Positions 15,206 to 22,241 of a stretch of DNA of 22,893 bases are shown in pieces; position 1 is the stretch's first letter; each line of letters opens with the position of its first letter. Under the pieces are notes generated by a model. That model saw nothing but the letters and a program-made list of their open reading frames with translations, was not told where the DNA came from and searched no databases. The position numbers and the translations under genes are program-made. The stretch spans positions 1 through 22,893 of IMG/VR virus record IMGVR_UViG_3300022699_000163; one strand, written 5' to 3'. Origin of the DNA: a virus.

Positions 15206-17092
15206 TTAGTTATTACGTAGGGTTAGGTTATTTGCCGGGGATTTTATTTTGATACGACGTTTACCGGGGTATACCGGCTGTGTTACTAGTGTGCTTTTTA
15301 TAGACGATTCCAGGTTATCCCAGTTTATGCGATTCATGCCAACTTTGATAGCTGCTGCTAGACATAATACAAAACAGTCGAGAACTTCATTGCGGCGTCC
15401 AGATGGCAAAACCCATTCTGTCACGGGAAACCCTTTTCTGTACCTTGTGACTTTTTTCTCGGCTGTTAGCTGTAGGTAAAAATCATCCCCCAATCCCATC
15501 GGGAAATGAATCATACCCGGTCCAGGCTCGGTTATTTTTAGCCTCGGGTATATTAGCCCCTTGGCAGTGTCAGTCCCCACCGGCCAAAGCTGCACACCAT
15601 TTTTTTGTTTTTCACCTTTGTAATTTACATCCTGGTTGGACGGACGCCCTATGATCGGTTTCCCCGGGGTGCTCATGCCCTTGGTGGCTATTGCACTCCC
15701 ATGGGATCTGACGTAATTGTATACGATCTGGGTTTTGTCGCCCGAGTCTATCGCAGGGCAAACAATATGAAGAGGTATCCCCGACTCATGGGTGTATGGG
15801 CGTCGTATTAGTTCGGACAGTTCCGCCCATACCTGTGGCCGCTCTGTATCACCAAATATTTCATTCCAGAATAGGATCCAACATTCCTCGCCGCGACCCC
15901 AGCCAGTTATGAGCACGGCTAGACGATCCTGTTGGACGTCCACCCCGGCTGTTAGTAGCAGGGCCCTCTCGGGAATTTTGACAGAATCTGTACTATTGAG
16001 AGTCTGGTATGTTTCCGCCCGGGATCTCAATACCGACCATTCCGGACGCTCGCCTTTCTCCTCCCAGGATTGACCGAGCCTAGTATTAACCCAGACTTTC
16101 AGTTTACTAGGGTATTTTTTGGACTTTAGAAATTCGTCTACAATTGTCCTCCACGATACCCAACCAACCGGGGAATACAGAGAGTTCAGGGAGAACCCCC
16201 GTTCTAATTTTATTTCCGGATGTGTAGGTACCCAGATCCCATTATCAAGCATATAGGTTTTTTTGTATTCCGGGATCAACTCATGACATTTTTCACATCG
16301 ATAATGTACCCCGGCATCCAGGTTGTTTTTGTCGAACACTAACCCGGTGTCATGGCCCTCTCCGCCCCATACTAACCGCTGTTCATGATTGCAATACGGG
16401 CACGGGACACAATAGTAACACTGGTCGGTACGGTCGAATGATTTGTCTATCCGGGATAGTTCTCTTTCCGTGGGGGTGCTCATTTCCAGGATTTTAGCCG
16501 ACGCCCCATAGGAATCTGTTCGTTTGTCAATTATGTCTGATGGATCGCCCTCGGTCCCGGCCTCCTGTTCCCAACCGTCCAGGTCATCTTTTATCAGGTA
16601 TCTAACGGACACTGACCTAAGACCGGCTGCTGAGTTTGAACCTATGAATTGCCAGAACCCCCCGGGGAATTCTTTTATCATAGTCTCCTCAGATCGCTTG
16701 TCTTTCAGTGAGCGGATTTTTTCCCGGAGGGATTCCATTTCCCGTAGTGATGGCTGGACCTTCCCTTTTACGTGCCGTTTTGACAACTCTACTGTGGGCA
16801 ATGCCATTATTGCTGGCCCTGGGCATATATCCGCTATGTAGAATAGCCAATTATTTCCGATACCGTCCGTACATCCAATCTGAGTTGGTTTTTTTACTAC
16901 TACACGACGGACCGGGGAGTGTATACTCAGACAGTCCATAATTTCCACTATGTACGGTGTACGTGATGATCTGTATCTACCATACTCATGTGTCGAGGAC
17001 CTCGGTAGTACCCGTTTAGCGTCTGCGTATTCTGATACTGTCAATATCGGATCTGGTTTTATTCCGGATTTAAACAACTGAGTATAATGCAC
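15206..17092 (-). CDS. Terminase large subunit, gpA-like
   Basis: The 628-residue protein matches the GpA terminase family. Residues 66-78 (VKKPTQIGCTDGI) are the ATP-binding region with the family's modified Walker A, 165-172 (YLIKDDLD) the Walker B, and 204-208 (MSTPT) motif III. A zinc-binding insert has C231-x2-C234 and C266-x2-C269. The C-terminal nuclease begins at LTAGVDVQQDRL. It cuts concatemeric DNA and pumps it through the portal. The start is GTG 17092, with an in-frame TAA 12 bases upstream and only a distant AGGA. The small terminase-like gene is about 5 kb away, not adjacent as in lambda. Confidence 0.96.
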   Translation of the reverse strand: MHYTQLFKSGIKPDPILTVSEYADAKRVLPRSSTHEYGRYRSSRTPYIVEIMDCLSIHSPVRRVVVKKPTQIGCTDGIGNNWLFYIADICPGPAIMALPTVELSKRHVKGKVQPSLREMESLREKIRSLKDKRSEETMIKEFPGGFWQFIGSNSAAGLRSVSVRYLIKDDLDGWEQEAGTEGDPSDIIDKRTDSYGASAKILEMSTPTERELSRIDKSFDRTDQCYYCVPCPYCNHEQRLVWGGEGHDTGLVFDKNNLDAGVHYRCEKCHELIPEYKKTYMLDNGIWVPTHPEIKLERGFSLNSLYSPVGWVSWRTIVDEFLKSKKYPSKLKVWVNTRLGQSWEEKGERPEWSVLRSRAETYQTLNSTDSVKIPERALLLTAGVDVQQDRLAVLITGWGRGEECWILFWNEIFGDTERPQVWAELSELIRRPYTHESGIPLHIVCPAIDSGDKTQIVYNYVRSHGSAIATKGMSTPGKPIIGRPSNQDVNYKGEKQKNGVQLWPVGTDTAKGLIYPRLKITEPGPGMIHFPMGLGDDFYLQLTAEKKVTRYRKGFPVTEWVLPSGRRNEVLDCFVLCLAAAIKVGMNRINWDNLESSIKSTLVTQPVYPGKRRIKIKSPANNLTLRNN

Positions 17093-17109
17093 GTAGGTAG
17101 TTTATCCTG

Positions 17110-17295
17110 TCACTGTTGTAAGGTGGGTTTGGAATTATTACGATTATTTTGTACATGTTTCCTCCGTTGTATCTTGGTGTAGCCGCATTCCCGGCAGCGT
17201 AATCTGACTGGGGCGCGTCATGTAGGTTTTTGCCCCAGGTTCAGAACTAATTTTCTAGTTGTGTTGGCTGAATTACAGCGCGGACATTTTATCAT
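17110..17295 (-). pseudogene. Zinc-ribbon small protein with an in-frame TGA
   Basis: From ATG 17295 the frame reads MIKCPRCNSANTT, then LNLGQKPT, a TGA at 17218-17220, then RAPVRLRCRECGYTKIQRRK and a TGA stop at 17110. The two CxxC knuckles on either side of the TGA, 19 residues apart or so, make one zinc ribbon only if the stop is read through. The ATG overlaps the stop of the DNA methyltransferase (ATGA), which argues for a real coupled gene. Options are a nonsense mutation, a TGG read or assembled as TGA, or recoding. Neighbouring genes use TGG for Trp and TGA for stop, so the code itself is standard. Such ribbons often regulate phage translation or transcription; no function is assigned. 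Confidence 0.65.
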
Positions 17296-18062
17296 GTTAT
17301 TGATAGTTGTAGTTGTCTGGTTTCTGCCTTTATACGTTTTTTGGTTAATTCACAATATCTCTCTGACATTTCTATGCCTATCCATTTCCGGCCCGCTGTT
17401 TCGGCTGCTATTGCTGTAGTGCCGGACCCAATACAGTTATCTAAGACCACGTCCCCTGTGTTGGTGTAGGTTTTGATTAAATACCGAAATAACTCAATTG
17501 GTTTTTGTGTAGGATGTACTTTATCCCTTTGGTTTGACGTGTCGAACTCCTGCACTGTGACCGGGTATTTACCGTTTAGTATTCTCATTTTCCCATCGTG
17601 GGATGTCATTGAGCTACTACCGCTTAAAGACGCCCCTTTCCTGGTGTACTTTCTGGGAGCTACCCTTGGGGTAAATTGAGGATTATATTTTATTGCACCC
17701 CTACCAAATACTGCAATATCCTCATGGTTACTCATTGGTCTAAGTTTTGCATACCCGTGTCCTACAGGCAAATTTTTTTTAAATACCCAACAATATTTAA
17801 ACCATTTAGGATTGCTCATAATCATTATGGCAGTAAATGGTTGTGAACCAGTCAAAACAATAGCTGATCCATCCGTGACAATCCTTTTATACTGTACCCA
17901 TAAAGGCTCAAATGGTATGATTACATCCCAGGCGCATTGTGTACTACCATACGGGGGATCACACAAAACCATATCAATAGAGTTATCCGGGATATGTTTC
18001 ATTATTTCTAGGCAATCACCGTGGTATAGTTTTCCATTTTCAGTCTCAAAATACGGTCTCAT
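17292..18062 (-). CDS. DNA methyltransferase, beta-class N6-adenine/N4-cytosine type
   Basis: The 256-residue enzyme has catalytic motif IV DPPYGS at residues 35-40, the late motif HPTQKP at 183-188, and the SAM-binding motif I VVLDNCIGSGTTAIAAE at 205-221. This order (catalytic first, SAM site last) defines the beta class, which includes CcrM and many orphan phage methylases. DPPY fits N6-adenine methylation best, but N4-cytosine is not excluded. No restriction endonuclease partner lies beside it, so it probably protects phage DNA against host restriction or marks it for other use. The ATG at 18062 is nine bases after the P-loop gene stop. Confidence 0.92.
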   Translation of the reverse strand: MRPYFETENGKLYHGDCLEIMKHIPDNSIDMVLCDPPYGSTQCAWDVIIPFEPLWVQYKRIVTDGSAIVLTGSQPFTAIMIMSNPKWFKYCWVFKKNLPVGHGYAKLRPMSNHEDIAVFGRGAIKYNPQFTPRVAPRKYTRKGASLSGSSSMTSHDGKMRILNGKYPVTVQEFDTSNQRDKVHPTQKPIELFRYLIKTYTNTGDVVLDNCIGSGTTAIAAETAGRKWIGIEMSERYCELTKKRIKAETRQLQLSIT

Positions 18063-18070
18063 ATAGCAGT

Positions 18071-18451
18071 CTATTCCTCATCCAAGTACTTTTCCGCTTC
18101 AGATATGGCCTTAGTTAGCCGTATGGCACTCATATCTTTATTAAATTTATATGTTTGCACAGTATCGGTGAGCTTACATAGTATACCCCGTAACTCTATT
18201 ATTTTCTTCTCCAAATTGTTTTTATCTCTTTCCCTGAGATCACAATGTATATGCACCCTCGCGGGCTCAACCCGGGCAATACAAAACGGCGTATAACATT
18301 TTTCTATCATTTTACTCGTAGCTTCTATGGATAAATCCCCCTCGCTACATGTCACATCATGCCCTAGATCCAGTAACAAATGACGTATTGCTAACTGAGT
18401 CGTGGTCTTCCCATGGCCAGTCCCCGAGATTTCGATATGAATTCTATCCAT
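18071..18451 (-). CDS. Small P-loop protein of unknown function
   Basis: The 126-residue protein begins MDRIHIEISGTGHGKTTTQL, with the Walker A loop GTGHGKTT at residues 10-17, followed by LGHDVTCSEGD. The rest is charged and helical (about residues 72-126). The length is short for a kinase or a terminase; similar small phage proteins with one P-loop near the N-terminus are usually left unnamed. No Walker B is clear. The ATG at 18451 has GAGGGG about eight bases upstream. It shares the run with the methyltransferase downstream. Confidence 0.72.
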   Translation of the reverse strand: MDRIHIEISGTGHGKTTTQLAIRHLLLDLGHDVTCSEGDLSIEATSKMIEKCYTPFCIARVEPARVHIHCDLRERDKNNLEKKIIELRGILCKLTDTVQTYKFNKDMSAIRLTKAISEAEKYLDEE

Positions 18452-18475
18452 GTTAAGTTCCCCTCTCTGTTGGTA

Positions 18476-20125
18476 TCAATCATAATCAGGAATCAGTCCG
18501 AAATTACCCCTATCAATACAGATATTTATCGTAACCGGCGATAACACACAATTATCCTCGTTATCTGTTATCTCCAGTTCATGGTCCCGGCCACCAATCA
18601 ACCCCGGGAACCAAATAGTACCATATACTATCCCCCCTGGCCTCCCGTTCTGGTCCCAGTCCTCGTTTACTGTACCACAGTCAGATTGCACATGGATATT
18701 TGCCGGTTGGCACAATTCGCAACTACTATTTGATTCCCAGTACCATGATTGCGCTATCAAGTCCCCGTCCAAATTGAAATTTACTTTATACGGTATCGAG
18801 CTGTATTGTGTGTACCCAGTTATAAACGAACCCCCGACTGGAAAAAAATGATTGAAATATCTGTAATCCGCATTGTAATACACTGGGTTTGGGTATTTTC
18901 CTGTGTGACCGGATAATGTATCACATAGATTCCACCAAATACGCGGTGGATCGTAGTATGTAAACGAGTATGTCCAATACGGTACTGACATTTCATAATC
19001 ACCTGGAGACTGTAGAGAGTCCACCGGGGAGTAATCTGCGTATTTATATTTATACGGGTATTTAGTCCAGACGGAATCAATACATGTGCAGAATATTTCA
19101 ACACCGTCCTCCGGGATACCATCATCTAGCTCGATCACCCAATACTGAGTCGCCAGGTCGTATGTAGCTGTAAAATCCTCGTCTTGTTCCAACCAGTCGC
19201 CAGCAGAATTTCGTAGCCAGAATGCTAAGTCGTACCCGGTGTCGATTACGTCACCATCATCCCGGGCGACTTTGACACGGTAACCGCAGGCTTTTGGATC
19301 TGATACAAATCCAATTACCTGGGCGGTCTCCCAATCTCTAACGGGGAATTCAACCACGACGTGGTCGCCGGACTCGAATGCAGACTCGTCGCAGTTCATG
19401 TATGAAAACCCAATGTCTGTTAGTACGAGATTGTCCGGATCCACTGACAGCCCCTGTGCCGAGGATGTCTCCCGGTCCAGTGTTACTGTGCATGTACTGT
19501 CTGTGATGCTGTCTATAGTCCCGGTCCTGTACTGAGGTTTCCACCTCTGCCAACCTGGGAACATAGCCGCGTTGTAAAATGCCGCTGATACTGTATTTGC
19601 CATCACAGGCTGTAGTTGTCCGTCGCGTGTCTGGTTGTAATTTGCTTGACCGTCATACCCCGGTCGTACGAGTACCCGATCCCGTTCCCCGGGGATTTCA
19701 ATAGTCGCCACCTCACCGGATAGATCCTCAGTCAGATCGGTACACCATGCCCATTGTTCGGTTATGGTTTCCTCCGATTCCAGGGATTCACGTTCCCGCT
19801 CCAGGGAGGATTTTCTCAGTCTGAGAATCTGTAGTTTTACGTTTGATTGTTGATATTCAATTACAGCATCATGATAGTTTATCTGGTATTGTTTGATATC
19901 CAGGGAACTGTCCTCAATAGCTGTGTTTAGTGCTGATAGTGCACTGTCCATGGATGTTTTTTTAGATAATTTGTCCGCGGTCGCCGCGGGTATGTCGTTG
20001 TTATCCAGTGTGTTGATTCTGGAGTTTATCCTGCTGATTTTTGAATTAAGGCGAGCCAGGTCCCGTAGGATCCTGACGAAATACTTGCCATCTGTGCCCC
20101 CGGACAGTATCTGTGCTTTTCCCAA
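18476..20125 (-). CDS. Coiled-coil phage protein, probably virion-associated
   Basis: The 549-residue protein begins MGKAQILSGGTDGKYFVRIL, a start I associate with a family of phage proteins of unknown function. Residues about 20-125 are a long coiled coil (LNSKISRINSRINTLDN, LRLRKSSLERERESLES). Next come WCTDLTEDLSGEVATIEIPG and ANTVSAAFYNAAMFPGWQ, then beta-rich domains to the end with repeated Trp/Tyr and paired Cys (SSCELCQPAN, FCTCIDSVW). The pattern suits a tail or adhesion protein, but there is no enzyme motif. TTG 20125 is the start: GAGGG lies seven bases before it and the conserved opening matches. It lies far from the tail genes, upstream of the terminase. Confidence 0.68.
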   Translation of the reverse strand: MGKAQILSGGTDGKYFVRILRDLARLNSKISRINSRINTLDNNDIPAATADKLSKKTSMDSALSALNTAIEDSSLDIKQYQINYHDAVIEYQQSNVKLQILRLRKSSLERERESLESEETITEQWAWCTDLTEDLSGEVATIEIPGERDRVLVRPGYDGQANYNQTRDGQLQPVMANTVSAAFYNAAMFPGWQRWKPQYRTGTIDSITDSTCTVTLDRETSSAQGLSVDPDNLVLTDIGFSYMNCDESAFESGDHVVVEFPVRDWETAQVIGFVSDPKACGYRVKVARDDGDVIDTGYDLAFWLRNSAGDWLEQDEDFTATYDLATQYWVIELDDGIPEDGVEIFCTCIDSVWTKYPYKYKYADYSPVDSLQSPGDYEMSVPYWTYSFTYYDPPRIWWNLCDTLSGHTGKYPNPVYYNADYRYFNHFFPVGGSFITGYTQYSSIPYKVNFNLDGDLIAQSWYWESNSSCELCQPANIHVQSDCGTVNEDWDQNGRPGGIVYGTIWFPGLIGGRDHELEITDNEDNCVLSPVTINICIDRGNFGLIPDYD

Positions 20126-20127
20126 TG

Positions 20128-20163
20128 TTAACCCTCACCATTTGTTTGAACTGCTTTACTCAT
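20128..20163 (-). CDS. Possible 11-residue leader peptide ahead of the TTG-start gene
   Basis: ATG 20163 behind GGGG gives MSKAVQTNGEG and a TAA three bases before the TTG of the coiled-coil gene. The codons GGT GAG GGT carry that gene's ribosome site, so ribosomes ending here would expose or re-use it. This could couple translation to a weak TTG start. With so few codons it could be chance. Confidence 0.3.
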   Translation of the reverse strand: MSKAVQTNGEG

Positions 20164-20173
20164 ATTATCCCCA

Positions 20174-20446
20174 TCAGTCGCCATACTGTAGTAATTCTTC
20201 ATGATATTCATACCATGCTCTGTTAAATGATCTCATGCACCTCTTAGACACGTTCTGGTAATCTAGGAGATATCTCCACCACTGGTTAAAATCATTACCC
20301 CAAGGTATTTCTTTATAATAACTGATATCCCTCGCAAGATCCCCGACAGGATCATCCCGTTTAATCTGTTTTTTCATCCATTCTAAAAATGTCATGTGAA
20401 CCTCACCTGTTTTGTAATTTTCGTTATCTACTGTAAAATTTCTCAT
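20174..20446 (-). CDS. YozE-like small protein
   Basis: The segment TFLEWMKKQIKRDDPVGDLA fits the YozE/SAM-like small helical family, in which an aromatic-Trp-x-x-Gln stretch is followed by RDDPVGDLA-x-D and a short helical bundle ending near FNRAWYEYHE. The function of the family is unknown. ATG 20446 follows AGGGG by seven bases; ATG 20395, directly at the start of the domain, also has a good site (GGTGAGG, five bases), so a 73-residue form may be the main product. It is the first gene after the promoter at 20501-20528. Confidence 0.72.
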   Translation of the reverse strand: MRNFTVDNENYKTGEVHMTFLEWMKKQIKRDDPVGDLARDISYYKEIPWGNDFNQWWRYLLDYQNVSKRCMRSFNRAWYEYHEELLQYGD

Positions 20447-20487
20447 TTTCAATCCCCTCTGTTTTAGGTTGACTCTCTGTTATTTGA

Positions 20488-20799
20488 TCATCTAATATTA
20501 ATTATACCAGGTTTTTGGTATATGTCAAGACAAAAATCAAAAATTATTATTTTTTTTTTGTTCATGTAACCATACCCCAAACCCATCATTTCCCATAGCA
20601 TTACATAAAACATCTCATGTATATTTACCCTAACGTTTGCCGGAGGCTCTGGTGCATTGGCATGGTTAGATTTTATACCATTTTGTATTTCTTCTGGTAA
20701 ACTATCTGCAAAAGAGCTATATGGGAGATGATAATCACTTTCATTATCCATCCCAGCCATCTCTTTTAATAAAATATTATATTTTTGTTTAGGTGCCAT
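20488..20799 (-). CDS. Hypothetical AT-rich small protein
   Basis: I do not recognise this 103-residue protein. It starts MAPKQKYNILLKEMAGM, has a polar middle (PYSSFADSLPEEIQNGIKSN), and a helix with EMFYVMLWEMMGLGYGYM that could be amphipathic or membrane-touching. The last 20 or so residues are Ile/Lys-rich because they are coded by the promoter of the next gene, so they may be dispensable. ATG 20799 follows a run of ten G five bases upstream, which acts as the ribosome site. A TTG start at 20826 would read through the G tract and seems less likely. Confidence 0.6.
   Translation of the reverse strand: MAPKQKYNILLKEMAGMDNESDYHLPYSSFADSLPEEIQNGIKSNHANAPEPPANVRVNIHEMFYVMLWEMMGLGYGYMNKKKIIIFDFCLDIYQKPGIINIR
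20501..20528 (-). promoter_or_regulatory. Sigma70-type promoter for the YozE-like gene and following genes
   Basis: Minus-strand boxes are TTGACA (20523-20528), 16-base spacer, TATAAT (20501-20506), with TGG before the -10. The spacer holds TATACCA-N6-TGGTATA, a 7-base inverted repeat that overlaps the -10 and might be an operator. The 24 bases at 20520-20543 are identical to 2373-2396 at the fibre promoter. It lies inside the 3' end of the upstream gene. Confidence 0.87.
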
Positions 20800-20803
20800 T
20801 ATA

Positions 20804-20813
20804 CCCCCCCCCC
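20804..20813 (-). repeat. Ten-base G homopolymer in a ribosome binding site
   Basis: Ten consecutive C on the plus strand (G on the coding strand) end five bases before ATG 20799. Tracts this long slip during replication and would change ribosome site spacing. They are also prone to sequencing error, so the length is uncertain. Confidence 0.75.
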
Positions 20814-20822
20814 TTGTTATTA

Positions 20823-21041
20823 TCAAACTGAACTTAAATCCAATTCACAGCCCTCAACATGACAAAAATCATCCCCCTTACAATCATAGCAACACGTTAA
20901 GTTTGGGCAATTTTTCTTAACTATCGCATGGAAATCATCTCCATATTTATCTAGAGCTTCATTGAGAATTTTTGTTACCATTCTACCATTTGGATGCCGA
21001 ATAACAGGACATTCATTACAATTTTTATCACATAATTTCAT
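20823..21041 (-). CDS. Small Cys-rich protein, probably metal-binding
   Basis: The 72-residue protein has Cys at both ends: CDKNCNECP near the start and CPNLTCCYDCKGDDFCHVEGC near the end, separated by a helix-like middle (RMVTKILNEALDKYGDDFHA). Nine Cys in 72 residues suggests bound zinc or an iron-sulfur cluster. I know no function. ATG 21041 has an almost perfect GGAGGGG site six bases upstream, so it is well translated. It is relatively AT-rich. Confidence 0.7.
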   Translation of the reverse strand: MKLCDKNCNECPVIRHPNGRMVTKILNEALDKYGDDFHAIVKKNCPNLTCCYDCKGDDFCHVEGCELDLSSV

Positions 21042-21106
21042 CTAATCCCCTCCTCAAAATGCCGTTAATTTCTTTGCAACTAACAGTAAAATAAGCTTAT
21101 CCCCAT

Positions 21107-21895
21107 CTACCCTCTATTGTACCCCAGTTCTATCATCATTTTACCGGCTACATCGTAAAAAGCCTCCCGGTCCCGTAGTGACAAATCACTGAACCTCTGG
21201 TATTTCGGGTTATTACTGCGATTCACCCGTTTTGATTTTAGCCGGTTGAATACATGTTCATCCGCATCCACGGGTATGTTGACCACAGACATCATCTGTT
21301 TGAATGTCTCAGTAGACGTAGTGAGATCCTCGTGTCTGAATACCCGTTCTGAATCACGGATTATATACCTACATTTGGTTACCCAGTGTAGAGCTAGTTT
21401 TTCAACCTGGGAACATGCACCCCAGGACGGGCCTATATTCTCCAGGTATGGCCGCCCCCCGCCCTTTCCCGACCTGTTATCATCACCATAGAAATTTTTA
21501 TTCATCATGGAGGTTACGAAATCACGACCATCTCGGACTAACCCCAGGAACCGGGATTTTGGGAACACAGCCCCTATGGGCCCCGCCAGACTCCAGATAT
21601 TCCGGTTTATCTCAACATAGTGATTGAGTTTGAAATACTTCGCCGTAGCTGTTATATGCGGTAACCGGGCGGACCTGACCATTTGTATTGCATCCCCCCG
21701 TAGAACATTACCGTAATAATATTCCAGTGCCAGAACTTTAATCATTGGTGGCGGTTCGTGTACAGCTACCGCCCCCGGGCAACAGACTCTCATTGCTCGG
21801 GATAGCCATTTAGACCCACAGCGGCCATGATTAAGAACGAACACTGGTGTAATGCCGGTGGTTGAACGTTTTATTGACGGTATCAGGTTTTTCAC
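21107..21895 (-). CDS. PAPS-dependent sulfotransferase-like protein
   Basis: The 262-residue protein has the two nucleotide-binding signatures of sulfotransferases. Residues 18-31 (VFVLNHGRCGSKWL) form the 5'-phosphosulfate loop, and 116-130 (FLGLVRDGRDFVTSM) the 3'-phosphate site, with Arg121 and Ser129 as expected. A helix with ALHWVTKCRYII and RVFRHEDLTT follows in the usual place. It would transfer sulfate from PAPS to a hydroxyl on a sugar or other acceptor. No membrane anchor is present. The GTG start at 21895 overlaps the previous stop (TAGTG) and has GGAGG seven bases upstream. Sulfotransferases are rare in phages; with the glycosyltransferase and methyltransferases at 12.9-14.6 kb it may modify a glycan. 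Confidence 0.86.
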   Translation of the reverse strand: MKNLIPSIKRSTTGITPVFVLNHGRCGSKWLSRAMRVCCPGAVAVHEPPPMIKVLALEYYYGNVLRGDAIQMVRSARLPHITATAKYFKLNHYVEINRNIWSLAGPIGAVFPKSRFLGLVRDGRDFVTSMMNKNFYGDDNRSGKGGGRPYLENIGPSWGACSQVEKLALHWVTKCRYIIRDSERVFRHEDLTTSTETFKQMMSVVNIPVDADEHVFNRLKSKRVNRSNNPKYQRFSDLSLRDREAFYDVAGKMMIELGYNRG

Positions 21896-22185
21896 TACGC
21901 TACCTCCCTGCGGTTTATTTCATCTACGACATCGTTTAGATAGGATATTGACTGCTCAGGGGGACCTACTACTGAAACCCCTGCTCGACAGTGTCTAGTT
22001 ATGATCGAGTCCGGGCCCAGTAAACGGAAATCCCTGTGATACCCGCACAAATCATCGTTTAGCACCCGACACCGGAACCTACAACCGAAACAGTCCTTGG
22101 AACGTTGCAAGGGTTTGCCGTCCCGGTGACCACGGCGTTTTAGTATTGCTATTAAAATCCCCGTTGGTACTAATCTCCTGGACAT
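21895..22185 (-). CDS. Hypothetical Cys-rich protein
   Basis: I do not recognise this 96-residue protein. It is basic at the start and has a Cys cluster at residues 32, 35, 39 and 47, with His50, in the pattern CxxCx3Cx7CxxH, plus Cys66. That would suit a zinc or iron-sulfur site. It is the first gene after the promoter at 22214-22241 and its stop overlaps the sulfotransferase start, so the two are made together and may work together. ATG 22185 has only a distant GGGGG, so its translation rate is unclear. Confidence 0.65.
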   Translation of the reverse strand: MSRRLVPTGILIAILKRRGHRDGKPLQRSKDCFGCRFRCRVLNDDLCGYHRDFRLLGPDSIITRHCRAGVSVVGPPEQSISYLNDVVDEINRREVA

Positions 22186-22213
22186 TGTATGCGTGTACCC
22201 CCTATGGATATTA

Positions 22214-22241
22214 AGTATACCATTGTATTACAAATTGTCAA
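22214..22241 (-). promoter_or_regulatory. Sigma70-type promoter for the Cys-rich and sulfotransferase genes
   Basis: Minus-strand boxes are TTGACA (22236-22241), 16-base spacer, TATACT (22214-22219) with TGG before the -10. Its spacer is nearly the same as that of the promoter at 15177-15204 (three differences across the shared stretch). The -35 overlaps the last codons of the small-terminase-like gene. Confidence 0.86.

Noticed and set aside
17110-17295. Alternative genetic code in which TGA is an amino acid
   Set aside because: All neighbouring genes use TGG for Trp and several end properly at TGA in start-stop overlaps, so the code is standard and the single TGA is local.
21042-21106. Palindrome ATAAGCTTAT between the sulfotransferase and Cys-rich genes
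   Set aside because: Ten symmetrical bases in AT-rich DNA are expected by chance and no promoter or T tract is attached.
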